64,000 nt of DNA from Rhodanobacter sp. (GCA_004298505.1 SCRO01000056.1:62001-126000); one strand, 5' to 3'; counted from the first letter of the stretch, positions 54,938 through 62,905 are shown. The notes: generated by a model from the letters alone, not told the origin. Program-made: numbers and translations.

Positions 54938-55258
54938 ATGATCAAGGTAAGCGTTATGTACCCCCATACTCCGGGCGCGCGATTCGACCATGCGTATTAC
55001 TGCAATACGCATATGCCGCTGGTGAAGAGTCGCATGGGCGAGAGCTGCCGGTTTTACACGGTGGACCAGGGCTTGGCGGGCGGATCGCCCGACACACCAC
55101 CGACCTACATTGGCATGAGCCACATATTCTGTGACTCGGTCGAAGCCTTCCAGGACGGCTTCGGGCCGCACGCCGCCGAACTCATGAAGGATCTGCCCAA
55201 CTTCACCGATATCGCCCCGGTGATCCAGGTCAGCGAGGTCCTGGTGGGTCGCGCCTGA
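54938..55258 (+). CDS. EthD-family protein
   Basis: A 106-residue ferredoxin-like alpha/beta protein: MIKVSVMYPHTPGARFDHAY, YCNTHMPLVKSRMG and GPHAAELMKDLPNFTDIAP are typical of the EthD family (dimeric alpha/beta barrel). The ATG is 8 bp after AAGGAG. Family function is poorly defined; members are linked to ether degradation and to small-molecule binding. A deletion scar of a second copy is present at 57808. Confidence 0.85.
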   Translation: MIKVSVMYPHTPGARFDHAYYCNTHMPLVKSRMGESCRFYTVDQGLAGGSPDTPPTYIGMSHIFCDSVEAFQDGFGPHAAELMKDLPNFTDIAPVIQVSEVLVGRA

Positions 55259-55503
55259 ACCGCTCGCAGCGACCTGCGTATCATTGCGAAGGCGAATGGT
55301 GGGTGCATGTTACGAGCGCAGGAGGCGATCGCCTGAGCCGGAACCGTCGTGGGTCGGCGGGGGCAGCTGAGCCAGTCCCATCGCACGGCTCAGTGGTTTT
55401 GGCATGTCGTTCGTGGGGAAACCTCAGGCTCTGACCCGCTTTGAGTCCGAGGCCCCTGACGAGGACGGAAGATGATGAAAGTGAAACAGTCGGCGGTGGC
55501 CCC

Positions 55504-56967
55504 ATGAGCGTCCGCGACGTCAAGGTCGCCATCATTGGCAGCGGCACCGCCGGCATGGCCGCCTATCGCGAAGTGCGCAAGACCTGCACGTCGATCGCAC
55601 TGATCGAGGGTGGCCCGTTCGGCACGACCTGCGCACGGGTCGGCTGCATGCCGTCCAAGTTGCTGATCGCCGCGGCCGAGGCGCGCCATCGGCTGGCCAG
55701 CTTGCCCGCCTTCGGCATCGCCAGCGACGCCGGTCGCGTCGATGGCCGCGCGGTGATGCGTCGCGTGCGCGAGGAACGCGACCGCTTCGTCGGTTTCGTG
55801 CTTGATGCGGTCGACGGTTTTGATCCGCGGGATATCGTGCGCGCCCACGCGAGTTTCGAGGATCCCCACACCTTGAGACTTTCGCCGCCGCTGCAGGGCG
55901 GCGCGCCTGAGTTTGCGCGCATCCACGCCGAACGCATTGTCATCGCCACCGGTTCGCGCACGATGATTCCCGAATCGTTGCGCAGTGCGGGCGAGCGCCT
56001 GATCGTCAACGACGATGTGTTCGACTGGCAGGATCTGCCGGAATCGGTCGCGGTATTCGGCGCCGGGGTGATCGGCCTGGAGCTGGGCCAGGCGTTGCAT
56101 CGCCTCGGCGTGCGCGTGCACCTGTTCGGGCGCGGCGGACGCCTCGCCGGGATCAGCGACCCGACGGTGCGCGACTGCGCCGTGCGGATCATCGCCGACG
56201 AGGTGCCGACCAGCCTGCACGCCGGCGAGGCGCGTATCGAACGTGAAGACGATGGCATCGTGGTGCACTTCACCGATGCGCACGGCAAGCCGGCCTGCGA
56301 ACGCTTCGCTTACCTGCTGGCCGCCACCGGCCGCATTCCCAATATCGACAGCCTGGCGCTGGAAAACAGCGGCCTGCTGCTCGATGCGCGCGGCATGCCT
56401 TCTTACGACCGGCAAACCACGCGTGCCGGCGACAGTCATATCTTCATCGCCGGCGATGCCAACGTCGACCTGCCGCTGCTGCACGAGGCCGCCGACGAAG
56501 GGCGTTTGGCCGGCGAAAATGCGGCCCGCTACCCGGACGTCTATCGGCGTGCGCGGCGCACGCCGCTAGGCATCGTGTTTTCCGATCCGCAAGTGGCCTT
56601 TACCGGCCAGCGCCATGCGCAATTGGTCGCCGACGGCGTCGACTTCGCCGTCGGCGAGGTGTCGTTCGAGGATCAGGGCCGTTCGCGGGTGATGCTGATC
56701 AACCAGGGCTTGCTGCGTGTCTATGGCGAGCGCTGCAGCGGCTTGTTGCTCGGCGCCGAGATGATCGGACCACACAATGAGCATCTGGCCCATCTGCTGG
56801 CATGGGCGATCCAGGCCCGCATGACGGTGAACGACGCGCTGAGCATGCCGTTCTATCACCCGGTGATCGAGGAGGGCTTGCGCAGCGCACTGCGTGACCT
56901 GCTTGAGGCGCTGGGCATGGGCCCGCATCCGCCGTTGCACTGCATCGATTGCGGACCGGGCGCGTGA
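55504..56967 (+). CDS. Dihydrolipoamide dehydrogenase-like flavoprotein
   Basis: A 487-residue pyridine nucleotide-disulfide oxidoreductase. FAD site VAIIGSGTAGMAAYREV, redox pair Cys43-x4-Cys48 in TTCARVGCMPSKLL, NAD site VAVFGAGVIGLELGQAL, second FAD site SHIFIAGDANVDLPLL, C-terminal base region LSMPFYHPVIEEGL. It resembles the Lpd-like group not tied to 2-oxoacid dehydrogenases. The tail LHCIDCGPGA carries an extra Cys pair. No pyruvate- or oxoglutarate-dehydrogenase genes are nearby, so the partner is unknown. Confidence 0.9.
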   Translation: MSVRDVKVAIIGSGTAGMAAYREVRKTCTSIALIEGGPFGTTCARVGCMPSKLLIAAAEARHRLASLPAFGIASDAGRVDGRAVMRRVREERDRFVGFVLDAVDGFDPRDIVRAHASFEDPHTLRLSPPLQGGAPEFARIHAERIVIATGSRTMIPESLRSAGERLIVNDDVFDWQDLPESVAVFGAGVIGLELGQALHRLGVRVHLFGRGGRLAGISDPTVRDCAVRIIADEVPTSLHAGEARIEREDDGIVVHFTDAHGKPACERFAYLLAATGRIPNIDSLALENSGLLLDARGMPSYDRQTTRAGDSHIFIAGDANVDLPLLHEAADEGRLAGENAARYPDVYRRARRTPLGIVFSDPQVAFTGQRHAQLVADGVDFAVGEVSFEDQGRSRVMLINQGLLRVYGERCSGLLLGAEMIGPHNEHLAHLLAWAIQARMTVNDALSMPFYHPVIEEGLRSALRDLLEALGMGPHPPLHCIDCGPGA

Positions 56968-57067
56968 ACATGCAGGCAAAACCCTTCTTCGTCAGGTACC
57001 GATACAGCCCGTAGCCGCAGGGGCCGGCCTCGTAGACGAAACGCACGGCGAGCCCTTGCTCGCTCAA
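56968..57067 (-). pseudogene. IS110-family transposase fragment
   Basis: Minus-strand translation gives VRFVYEAGPCGYGLYRYLTK followed by KGFAC, the conserved RFVYEAGPCGYGLYR core of IS110-family transposases. Only about 30 residues remain; both flanks belong to other genes. The fragment starts at the lpd-like stop codon and ends just before the truncated higB, so an IS110 insertion and later deletion probably removed the toxin's 5' half. Confidence 0.7.
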
Positions 57068-57087
57068 GCGAAAGTGATACTGTCTAG

Positions 57088-57222
57088 ACTGGTTTTCGCT
57101 TGCACCGTCTCAAGGGCGCCTTGCAAGCGCGCTGGTCGATTTCAGTCAATGGCAACTGGCGGATCACATTCGAGTTCAAAGACGGCAACGCCTACGTGCT
57201 CGACTACGAGGACTATCATTAA
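57088..57222 (+). pseudogene. higB: HigB toxin, 5'-truncated
   Basis: An in-frame stop at 57085 is followed by the C-terminal 44 residues of a HigB/RelE-type toxin: FRLHRLKGALQARWSISVNG, NWRITFEF and YVLDYEDYH. A complete HigB has about 92-95 residues, so the first ~50 are lost. It ends in a TAATG overlap with higA, as in intact higBA operons. The toxin should be inactive. Confidence 0.8.
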
Positions 57223-57515
57223 TGGCCATGTACAACCCTCCCCATCCTGGCGAGTTCATCACCAGCATCTACCTTGAGCCCAACGACATCAGTGGTCGCG
57301 AACTTGCGGCCAAGCTGGACGTGGCGGCTTCCACGCTCAGCCGCGTTCTCAACGGTACTAGTCGCGTTACGCCGGACATGTCGCTGCGGCTGTCCAAAAC
57401 TTTGGGCCGCTCGCCGGAGAGTTGGCTCACCATGCAAGCCAATCACGACCTTTGGGCTGCAAAGCAGCACGCCAATTTGCAACGGGTCAGCAAGCTCAAG
57501 TTGGCGATTGTCTAA
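57222..57515 (+). CDS. higA: HigA antitoxin (XRE-family helix-turn-helix)
   Basis: A 97-residue antitoxin: NPPHPGEFITSIYLEPNDIS and the helix-turn-helix LAAKLDVAASTLSRVLNGTS followed by MSLRLSKTLGRSPESW. It would normally neutralise HigB and repress the operon. The toxin is truncated, so this gene may persist as a repressor or as a passive remnant. Confidence 0.88.
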   Translation: MAMYNPPHPGEFITSIYLEPNDISGRELAAKLDVAASTLSRVLNGTSRVTPDMSLRLSKTLGRSPESWLTMQANHDLWAAKQHANLQRVSKLKLAIV

Positions 57516-57582
57516 CGATGGCTTCAGTTTTCACGGATTTCTTTACACGTCGGCAGACCTTGGTCTGTGACATATTTAGCTA

Positions 57583-57713
57583 TCAGCGTGCGGCATGTTG
57601 TATATGCCCATGTTTCAGCTTGTCGGCGGCTTCCGGAAGACTCCACAGGCTGCTCCAGACGCCGCCGCGGCGGCGGCGTTCCAGCAGAATGCGGTCGCAG
57701 GTGTCGCAGCATA
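57583..57713 (-). pseudogene. MutY C-terminal domain fragment
   Basis: Minus-strand translation reads CDTCDRILLERRRRGGVWSS then LWSLPEAADKL and stops soon after. This fits the start of the MutY NUDIX-like domain (VLLExRPxxGxWxGLWSLPE). Nothing else of MutY is present, so it is a short remnant. The match covers about 30 residues and should be confirmed by similarity search. Confidence 0.45.
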
Positions 57714-57743
57714 AGGGGACGGAACGCAGCACAAGGGGACGGA
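57706..57743 (+). repeat. Tandem 18-bp repeat (GCAGCAYAAGGGGACGGA)
   Basis: Two units, 57706-57723 and 57726-57743, differ at one base. They lie between the MutY remnant and the EthD remnant. Origin unknown. Confidence 0.6.
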
Positions 57744-57807
57744 GTGGATTAAGTCGGGTTTATCCCCTGCGTCGCCTGTCGCCTCGTCCATCTGCAAGGA
57801 AACACCG

Positions 57808-57872
57808 ATGATCAAGGTAAGTATGTTGCCTCCGTGATTCAAATAAGCGAAGTTCTGGTGGAGCGCGGCTGA
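57808..57872 (+). pseudogene. EthD paralogue with internal deletion
   Basis: The sequence upstream (TCTGCAAGGAAACACCG) and the first codons (ATGATCAAGGTAAG, MIKVS) match the intact EthD gene at 54938 almost exactly, and the end reads VIQISEVLVERG then stop, against VIQVSEVLVGRA in the intact gene. About 260 bp of the interior is gone and the two parts are out of frame. It is the remnant of a second EthD gene. Confidence 0.75.
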
Positions 57873-57920
57873 GAGGCTGCCATCCTGCCACCGACGTCCA
57901 CCTACCGAGGAACTCGCTCG

Positions 57921-58212
57921 TCAACTACCCCACCCTGAAGGGCGGAGCTTGTGCAAGCAGGCTAGGTTGACCAGGGAGAGAACGATGTAACCGCTGCATC
58001 GATCTACGTTACGGACAGGTCGTCAAGACGCACCAGCGAATGCTTCCTCAGTTCGTTGCTCTGCAAGGATCCGATCATGCTGGCGAAGGGCAAAGCGCCG
58101 AAGGTTGGGACCGCCGCGAAAGCGGGAGCCGGTTCGTGACATTCCCGAGGGGAGATGCACCGCAAGGTGCGCGTCACAAGGCCATTACGGGCATGTTTTT
58201 TGGAGATCCAGA
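57921..58212 (+). ncRNA. IscB omega-RNA (HEARO-type RNA), approximate limits
   Basis: The ~290 bp upstream of iscB are non-coding and highly structured. A hairpin CCCCACCC-TGAA-GGGCGGAG (57928-57947) is followed by further stems, such as GCACC-GCAA-GGTGC at about 58157-58170 and a GCCATTACGGGC loop close to the iscB start. This layout, an RNA immediately 5' of an IscB gene, is the known HEARO/omega-RNA organisation. By analogy the guide lies at the 5' end, from DNA just outside the element (about 57905-57920). Exact ends were not determined. Confidence 0.7.
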
Positions 58213-59625
58213 ATGGCCGTTTTCGTACTCGATACACATAAGGAACCGTTGATGCCGTGCAGCGAGAAGCGGGCGCGTCTGCTGTTGGGGCGTGGGCGTG
58301 CACGGGTCCATCGCTTGCGTCCGTTCGCCATCCGGCTGGTCGATCGACGGAAGGAAGACAGTGTGTTGCAACCCCTTCGCGTGGGGATCGACCCCGGCAG
58401 CAAGGTGACCGGCCTGGCGCTCTGCCGCGAGAGCGAAGCGGTGGACCGGATCACCGGTGAAGTCGCCACGACACGTCACACCCTTTTCCTCGCCGAGCTG
58501 CAGCATCGTGGACAGGCGATCCGCGATGCACTCACGCAGCGCGCAGGGTACCGGCGCCGCCGGCGCAACAGCCATCTTCGCCATCGCGCGGCGCGGTTCG
58601 ACAATCGCACCAGGCCGCCGGGGTGGCTCGCCCCGAGCTTGCAGCACCGAGTGGACACCACCGTGGCCTGGGTGAGCACGCTCTCGCGCCTCGCGCCGAT
58701 CAGCGCGATCGACCAGGAGCTGGTGCGCTTCGACATGCAGTCCATACAGAACCCCGATATTTCCGGTGTCGAGTACCAACAAGGCACGCTGGCCGGCTAC
58801 GAAGTGCGTGAATATCTGCTGGAAAAGTGGCACCGCCAGTGTGCCTACTGCGGTGCACAGAACGTGCCGCTGCAGATCGAGCACGTCCAGCCGCGATCCG
58901 TCGGCGGCAGCGATCGGGTGAGCAACCTCACCCTGGCCTGCGGAGCGTGCAATGCGGCCAAAGGCGCCCGGGACGTGCGCGTATTTCTCGCGCACAAGCC
59001 GGCGGTGCTCAAGCGTATTCCCGTACAGGCTACCGCACCACTGAAGGATGCCGCGGCCGTCAACGCCACGCGCTGGGCGCTTTTCAACGCGCTCAAGGGC
59101 CTTGGTCTTCCGGTCGAAGCGGCCAGCGGCGGACGCACGAAGTGGAATCGCACCCGACTGGGCGTGCCCAAAGCGCATGCGCTCGATGCCTTGTGCGTTG
59201 GTCGCATGGATGCGGTCGCGCATTGGCAGGTGCCGACTCTGGCGATCAAGGCCACTGGCCGGGGTAGTTACCAGCGTACCCGGGTGGATCGCTTTGGCTT
59301 TGCGCGGGGTTTTTTGATGCGGACCAAGTCCGTCCGTGGTTTCCAGACCGGTGATCACGTCAGCGCACGTGTGCCGGACGGAAAGAAGGTTGGCTTGCAC
59401 ATCGGGCGCGTCGCCGTTCGTGCCTCCGGCACCTTCAACATCCAGACGCCGCACGGCATCGTTCAAGGTATATCGCACCGGCACTGCCGTATGTTGCAGC
59501 GCGCCGATGGGTATGGGTATCAGTACGTAGCGCCACACCACAAGGAGAGCGAGAACGGGGGGCACGCGGCGCGTGCCGCGCTATCCCTCCCCGGCCAGAA
59601 CGCCGGGGTTTCTCGCGCAAAATGA
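58213..59625 (+). CDS. iscB: IscB RNA-guided endonuclease
   Basis: A 470-residue IscB. The PLMP domain is at the N terminus (VLDTHKEPLMPCSEKRARLL, residues 6-25). RuvC-I has Asp60 in VGIDPGSKVTGLAL; an arginine-rich bridge helix follows at 110-132; RuvC-II has Glu169 in DQELVRFDMQ. The inserted HNH domain (about 205-255) has Cys210/Cys213, the catalytic His224 in IEHVQPRS and Cys243/Cys246. RuvC-III has His322 and Asp325 in AHALDALCVG. All catalytic residues are intact. The start ATG 58213 is preceded by TGGAGA. The last ~20 residues run into the element's right-end hairpin. No tnpA transposase gene is nearby. Confidence 0.95.
   Translation: MAVFVLDTHKEPLMPCSEKRARLLLGRGRARVHRLRPFAIRLVDRRKEDSVLQPLRVGIDPGSKVTGLALCRESEAVDRITGEVATTRHTLFLAELQHRGQAIRDALTQRAGYRRRRRNSHLRHRAARFDNRTRPPGWLAPSLQHRVDTTVAWVSTLSRLAPISAIDQELVRFDMQSIQNPDISGVEYQQGTLAGYEVREYLLEKWHRQCAYCGAQNVPLQIEHVQPRSVGGSDRVSNLTLACGACNAAKGARDVRVFLAHKPAVLKRIPVQATAPLKDAAAVNATRWALFNALKGLGLPVEAASGGRTKWNRTRLGVPKAHALDALCVGRMDAVAHWQVPTLAIKATGRGSYQRTRVDRFGFARGFLMRTKSVRGFQTGDHVSARVPDGKKVGLHIGRVAVRASGTFNIQTPHGIVQGISHRHCRMLQRADGYGYQYVAPHHKESENGGHAARAALSLPGQNAGVSRAK
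59589..59608 (+). terminator. Hairpin at the right end of the IscB element
   Basis: A perfect 7-bp stem CCCCGGC / GCCGGGG around the loop CAGAAC, followed by TTTCTC. It overlaps the 3' end of iscB and lies just before the doxX start. It could be the right-end hairpin of the IS200/IS605-type element and may also act as a weak terminator. Confidence 0.55.
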
Positions 59626-60056
59626 TGAGCGCTACGAAACGCCTGAGTTTGTCACTGCTTGGGTTGCGACTGAGCGTGTTCCTGGTGATGCTGATGTGGA
59701 CTGTAGACAAGTTCCTCCGCCCCGAGCACGCCGCCGGCGTATTCGCCAACTTCTACGCCATGGGCGAGTTCGGCGCATCTGTATTCGTCACCCTTGGCGT
59801 ACTTGAACTATTGCTGCTGCTGGCCTTTGTCACCGGGTTTGCACGCCGCTACTCTTATGGCGCCGTGCTGCTGTTGCATGCCGGCTCCACCTTGGCTGCA
59901 TGGCAGCAATACCTGCACCCGCACGAGGGTGCCAATTTGCTGTTTTTCACCGCTTGGCCGATGTTGGCCGCGTGTCTCGCACTTTACTTGCTGCGTGACG
60001 CCGACAGCATGACGATCGACGGGCTCCGGGCGAGCACACGAAAGAGGAGTGAATAG
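59622..60056 (+). CDS. DoxX-like membrane protein
   Basis: A 144-residue protein with four transmembrane helices (LGLRLSVFLVMLMWTVDKF, VTLGVLELLLLLAFVTGFA, and two more). It resembles small DoxX-family proteins. The start ATGATG overlaps the iscB stop codon, which suggests the IscB element inserted just upstream and the gene may depend on readthrough or on a promoter inside the element. The following CMD-like gene overlaps by 1 bp. Confidence 0.75.
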   Translation: MMSATKRLSLSLLGLRLSVFLVMLMWTVDKFLRPEHAAGVFANFYAMGEFGASVFVTLGVLELLLLLAFVTGFARRYSYGAVLLLHAGSTLAAWQQYLHPHEGANLLFFTAWPMLAACLALYLLRDADSMTIDGLRASTRKRSE

Positions 60057-60610
60057 TGGGCTGGATCGACGAAGTTCCCGACGACGAAGCGCAGGGAGCG
60101 CTGCGCCAGATCTACGACGCCGTGAAGGCACAGCGCGGCCGGGTGGCACGCATCCTCAGCGTGCACAGCCTCGACCCGCCGGCGCTGCAGCACCACCTGG
60201 ACCTATACATGCACCTGATGTTCTCGCCCGGCCCGTTGAGCCGGCGCGAGCGCGAGGCCGTCGCGGTCACCGTGTCGGCCGGCAACGGCTGCGCCTATTG
60301 CGTGGCGCATCACATGGAGGCGCTGAAGCGTTACGAAAAGAACGAGGACGTGCTGACCGCGGTGCGCGATGCGCCGGAGCAACTGGCCACGCCGCGACTG
60401 CGCGCGATGCTGCTGTACGCGCGCCAGCTAACCCTTGCTCCGTCGACGATGGACGAAGCGCGAGTCGCGGCATTGCGCGCCGACGGGCTGACCGACCAGG
60501 ATATTCTTCGGATCAACCTGATCACCGCTTATTTCAATTTCGTCAACCGCATCGCGCTGGGCCTTGGCGTGGAGGCCGATGCGCAAGAGGTGGTCGGCTA
60601 CCATGTGTGA
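60056..60610 (+). CDS. Peroxidase-related carboxymuconolactone decarboxylase-family protein
   Basis: A 184-residue AhpD-like protein; GTG start at 60056 overlapping the doxX stop codon. The motif Cys79-x2-Cys82-x3-His86 is in GNGCAYCVAHHMEAL. It matches the uncharacterised peroxidase-related group more closely than the paralogues at 35082 and 54277. Coupled to doxX, so both probably serve one redox function. Confidence 0.85.
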   Translation: MGWIDEVPDDEAQGALRQIYDAVKAQRGRVARILSVHSLDPPALQHHLDLYMHLMFSPGPLSRREREAVAVTVSAGNGCAYCVAHHMEALKRYEKNEDVLTAVRDAPEQLATPRLRAMLLYARQLTLAPSTMDEARVAALRADGLTDQDILRINLITAYFNFVNRIALGLGVEADAQEVVGYHV

Positions 60611-60688
60611 GTCATTTTCCATGAAACAACCCACCGCCGCTCGACCGGAAGGAGTAGACGAGACCCTGGACCGGCGAGGGTTGCCGTA

Positions 60689-60931
60689 GTGTCGCCGCGC
60701 CGCGCCCTCGCCGTCATCCTGCATCCATCGCATCTGAAACGAACCTGCGTGGTGGCGCTGGTCGTGGGAGTCCTGCTGAGCCTGGTCAACCTCGGCGGGC
60801 AGTTGCTGACGGGGCCGTGGAACCTGCCGCTGGCGATCAAGATCGCCTTGAACGTGTTGACCCCGTTCGTCGTGGCAAATCTCGGCTTGATGTCACGACA
60901 AGGCGGCTCGGGAACGGATTCCCAGGGATGA
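60689..60931 (+). CDS. Small NrtS-like membrane protein
   Basis: An 80-residue protein with two hydrophobic helices (CVVALVVGVLLSLVNLGGQL and IALNVLTPFVVANLGLMS). The pattern GTLL-x-x-N-near-helix followed by KI(A)L(N)V(L)TPFVV resembles NrtS nitrate/nitrite transporter-like proteins. Start is GTG at 60689. No nitrate genes are nearby, so the function is tentative. Confidence 0.55.
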   Translation: MSPRRALAVILHPSHLKRTCVVALVVGVLLSLVNLGGQLLTGPWNLPLAIKIALNVLTPFVVANLGLMSRQGGSGTDSQG

Positions 60932-60977
60932 GCGATGCGGAAATCATCGTCAGTTCTGCGACAGCCGTCCGAGCCGG

Positions 60978-61712
60978 TCAGCGGTACTCGGGGTTTTCGA
61001 AATCGAACCGACTGCCGGCGTCCCAGGCGCGCCGCTGGTTGCCATGGGCCGGAATGCCACCCTGCGTCTTGAGCATCCGCGCCAGATGCATCAGGTTCCA
61101 AGCCATGAAGGTGGTGTTGCGGTTGGTGAAGTCGTTCTCCGGGCCGCCGGATCCCTCGTCCAGATAGGACGGACCGGGGCCTGCCTCGCCCAGCCAGCAG
61201 GCGTCGGCCTGCGGCGGGATCACATAGCCAAGATGCTGCAACGAATACAGCACGTTCATCGCGCAGTGCTTGGCGCCGTCTTCATTGCCGGTGACCAGAC
61301 AGCCGCCCACGCGACCGTAGTAGGCGTACTGTCCGGCCTGGTTGAGCAATCCGGAGGCGGCGTACAGGCGTTCGATGACGCGGGTGCAGACCGACGACTT
61401 GTCGCCCAGCCAGATCGGCGTACCGATCACCAGGATATCGGCCGCCATCACCTTCGTCAGCAGCGTCGGCCAGTCATCGTGGGCGGCGCCGTGTTCGGTC
61501 ATGTCCGGGTACACGCCCGGCGCCAAGTCGTACTCCACCGGGCGCACCAGTTCGGTCTGTACGCCGTGCTTTTCCATGATCGCGCGAGCAATGCGGATCA
61601 GTCCCTCGGTATGCGACAACGCCGGCGACGGCTTGAGCGTGCAGTTGAGAAAGATCGCTTTGAGCCCACCAAAATCGAGATCGACGTCAGTGACGTTTGT
61701 TGTGCTGGCCAT
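60978..61712 (-). CDS. Flavodoxin/NAD(P)H-dependent FMN reductase-family protein
   Basis: A 244-residue flavoprotein. AIFLNCTLKPSPALSHTEG is the FMN-phosphate loop region, then ADILVIGTPIWLGDKSSVCT and YYGRVGGCLVTGNEDGAKHC. The ATG at 61712 is preceded by AGGAGG. It is preceded by a copy of the ECF promoter motif (61789-61818), so it should belong to the bufferin sigma-factor regulon. Probable reduction of quinones, flavin or metal-bound thiols. Confidence 0.87.
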   Translation of the reverse strand: MASTTNVTDVDLDFGGLKAIFLNCTLKPSPALSHTEGLIRIARAIMEKHGVQTELVRPVEYDLAPGVYPDMTEHGAAHDDWPTLLTKVMAADILVIGTPIWLGDKSSVCTRVIERLYAASGLLNQAGQYAYYGRVGGCLVTGNEDGAKHCAMNVLYSLQHLGYVIPPQADACWLGEAGPGPSYLDEGSGGPENDFTNRNTTFMAWNLMHLARMLKTQGGIPAHGNQRRAWDAGSRFDFENPEYR

Positions 61713-61780
61713 GCTGACCTCCTGAGCCGTAGGAAAGGGAGTGTTTGTGCACCGCTCTATTCTGCATGAGCCCAAGCGGG

Positions 61781-62005
61781 TTACCCGAATAGAGGCGAGA
61801 TAGCGAGAAAGGGATTCACCGGCGCGCGCTTCCACCCGTTGGAGATTGTGCGGTCGCCAATGTTCAACCACGCCAATACGCCATGGGTGGCCATGTACGC
61901 GGCGATGCCGGCGGCGCCGGTGATCTTGGCGATACCGCTGGGAATAAAGAACGCGGCAAAGAGGATGCGTCCGACCAGTGCGAGCGCGTTGTGGATGATA
62001 TTCAT
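61781..62005 (-). pseudogene. DoxX-family protein, 3'-truncated
   Basis: Begins [20 protein letters not shown] then IPSGIAKITGAAGIAAYMAT, the first helix and loop of a DoxX protein (normally 130-140 residues). After about 48 residues the sequence changes to unrelated residues and stops. The divergent part contains the ECF promoter copy for the downstream gene. The start overlaps the truncated wrbA stop (ATGA). Confidence 0.7.
61789..61818 (-). promoter_or_regulatory. Fourth copy of the ECF-type promoter motif
   Basis: On the minus strand: TGAATCC (61812-61818), 17-bp spacer, CTCTAT (61789-61794), about 80 bp before the flavodoxin-family gene start at 61712. It is inside the decayed end of the doxX remnant. 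Confidence 0.7.
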
Positions 62006-62199
62006 GCGGGTCTCCAATCGTGAGAAGTAAGTTGATCCACCTTGTAATGCACCTGCTGCGCGACCTCCGCCGGGACCAGTACCGGCACGCGCCGGATTGC
62101 AACCTGTGCGCCCGCGTCCCGCGCGCCCTCAGCCCCGGCACGCGCGGGTTGCTCGATGTGACCCCAACTGCTGTAGTACAAAACCAACACGTTTGCCAT
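62002..62199 (-). pseudogene. WrbA-type flavoprotein, 3'-truncated
   Basis: Begins [20 protein letters not shown] then [19 protein letters not shown], the flavodoxin-like start of WrbA quinone oxidoreductase (about 200 residues when complete). After about 54 residues it ends in unrelated sequence and a stop at 62002. The gene is inactive. Confidence 0.75.
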
Positions 62200-62257
62200 G
62201 TCGTTGCTCCTGCCTCGAAGTTACCGGGGAGCACTGTACGGTTTGATCGCTCGATAA

Positions 62258-62905
62258 AAAGCGGAAAAATATGAGACAAATGACCAGACGGAGACGATTT
62301 TCCCCACCTGGCTGCTGCTGAACGCACTGCAGCAATTCGGAGAAGAGTGGCCGTCCACCCGGATCGAACTTTCCGAGACGGTGCTGGGCGGCACCGAGGA
62401 AACGCTTGTCGAACGACGCGCAGATCTCGTGATCGCGAGTGTCGTGCCGCAGGGCTTTCTGGGTGACCCGTTGATGCGGCTGCGCATTGTTGCGGTTACT
62501 ACACCCGAGCACCCGCTGCAGCACCTCGGCCGGCCGGTGAGCCAACACGATCTGCGCCGCTATCGCCAACTGGTGATCCGCGATTCCGGCACGCAGCGCA
62601 AGCGCAACGCCGGGTGGCTCGCCGCCGAAGCGCGCTGGACGGTCAGCCACAAAGCGACCTCGATCCGGGCAGCGTGCATGGGGTTGGGTTTTGCCTGGTA
62701 CCCCGAGGACGTCGTCACGGAAGAACTGGCAGCGGGGACGCTGAAACCTCTGCACCTCGAGACCGGCGCCGAGCGCTATGCGGACTTGTACCTGATTCTT
62801 GCCGATCGCGATTACGCCAGCCGCGGCGTTCAGCGCCTCGCAGAACTTTTGCACCAGGCTGTCGATGACTACACGGCCAAAGGCACACGCACGCGCAGGA
62901 CCTGA
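62258..62905 (+). pseudogene. LysR-family regulator lacking its DNA-binding domain
   Basis: The frame, open from 62258, encodes a LysR substrate-binding domain (TIFPTWLLLNALQQFGEEWP, then RADLVIASVVPQGFLGDPLM and GLGFAWYPEDVVTEELAAG) but there is no winged-helix N-terminal domain. It is divergent from truncated wrbA with only about 60 bp between. The 5' part was probably lost in the same deletion that shortened wrbA. A short internal start (GTG 62381) could give a partial protein. Confidence 0.72.

Noticed and set aside
54133-54945. Minus-strand 270-residue frame opposite the CMD gene
   Set aside because: Shadow of the CMD-like gene at 54277; no recognisable features.
58174-59565. Long minus-strand frame opposite iscB
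   Set aside because: It is the antisense of IscB, whose catalytic motifs are complete on the plus strand.
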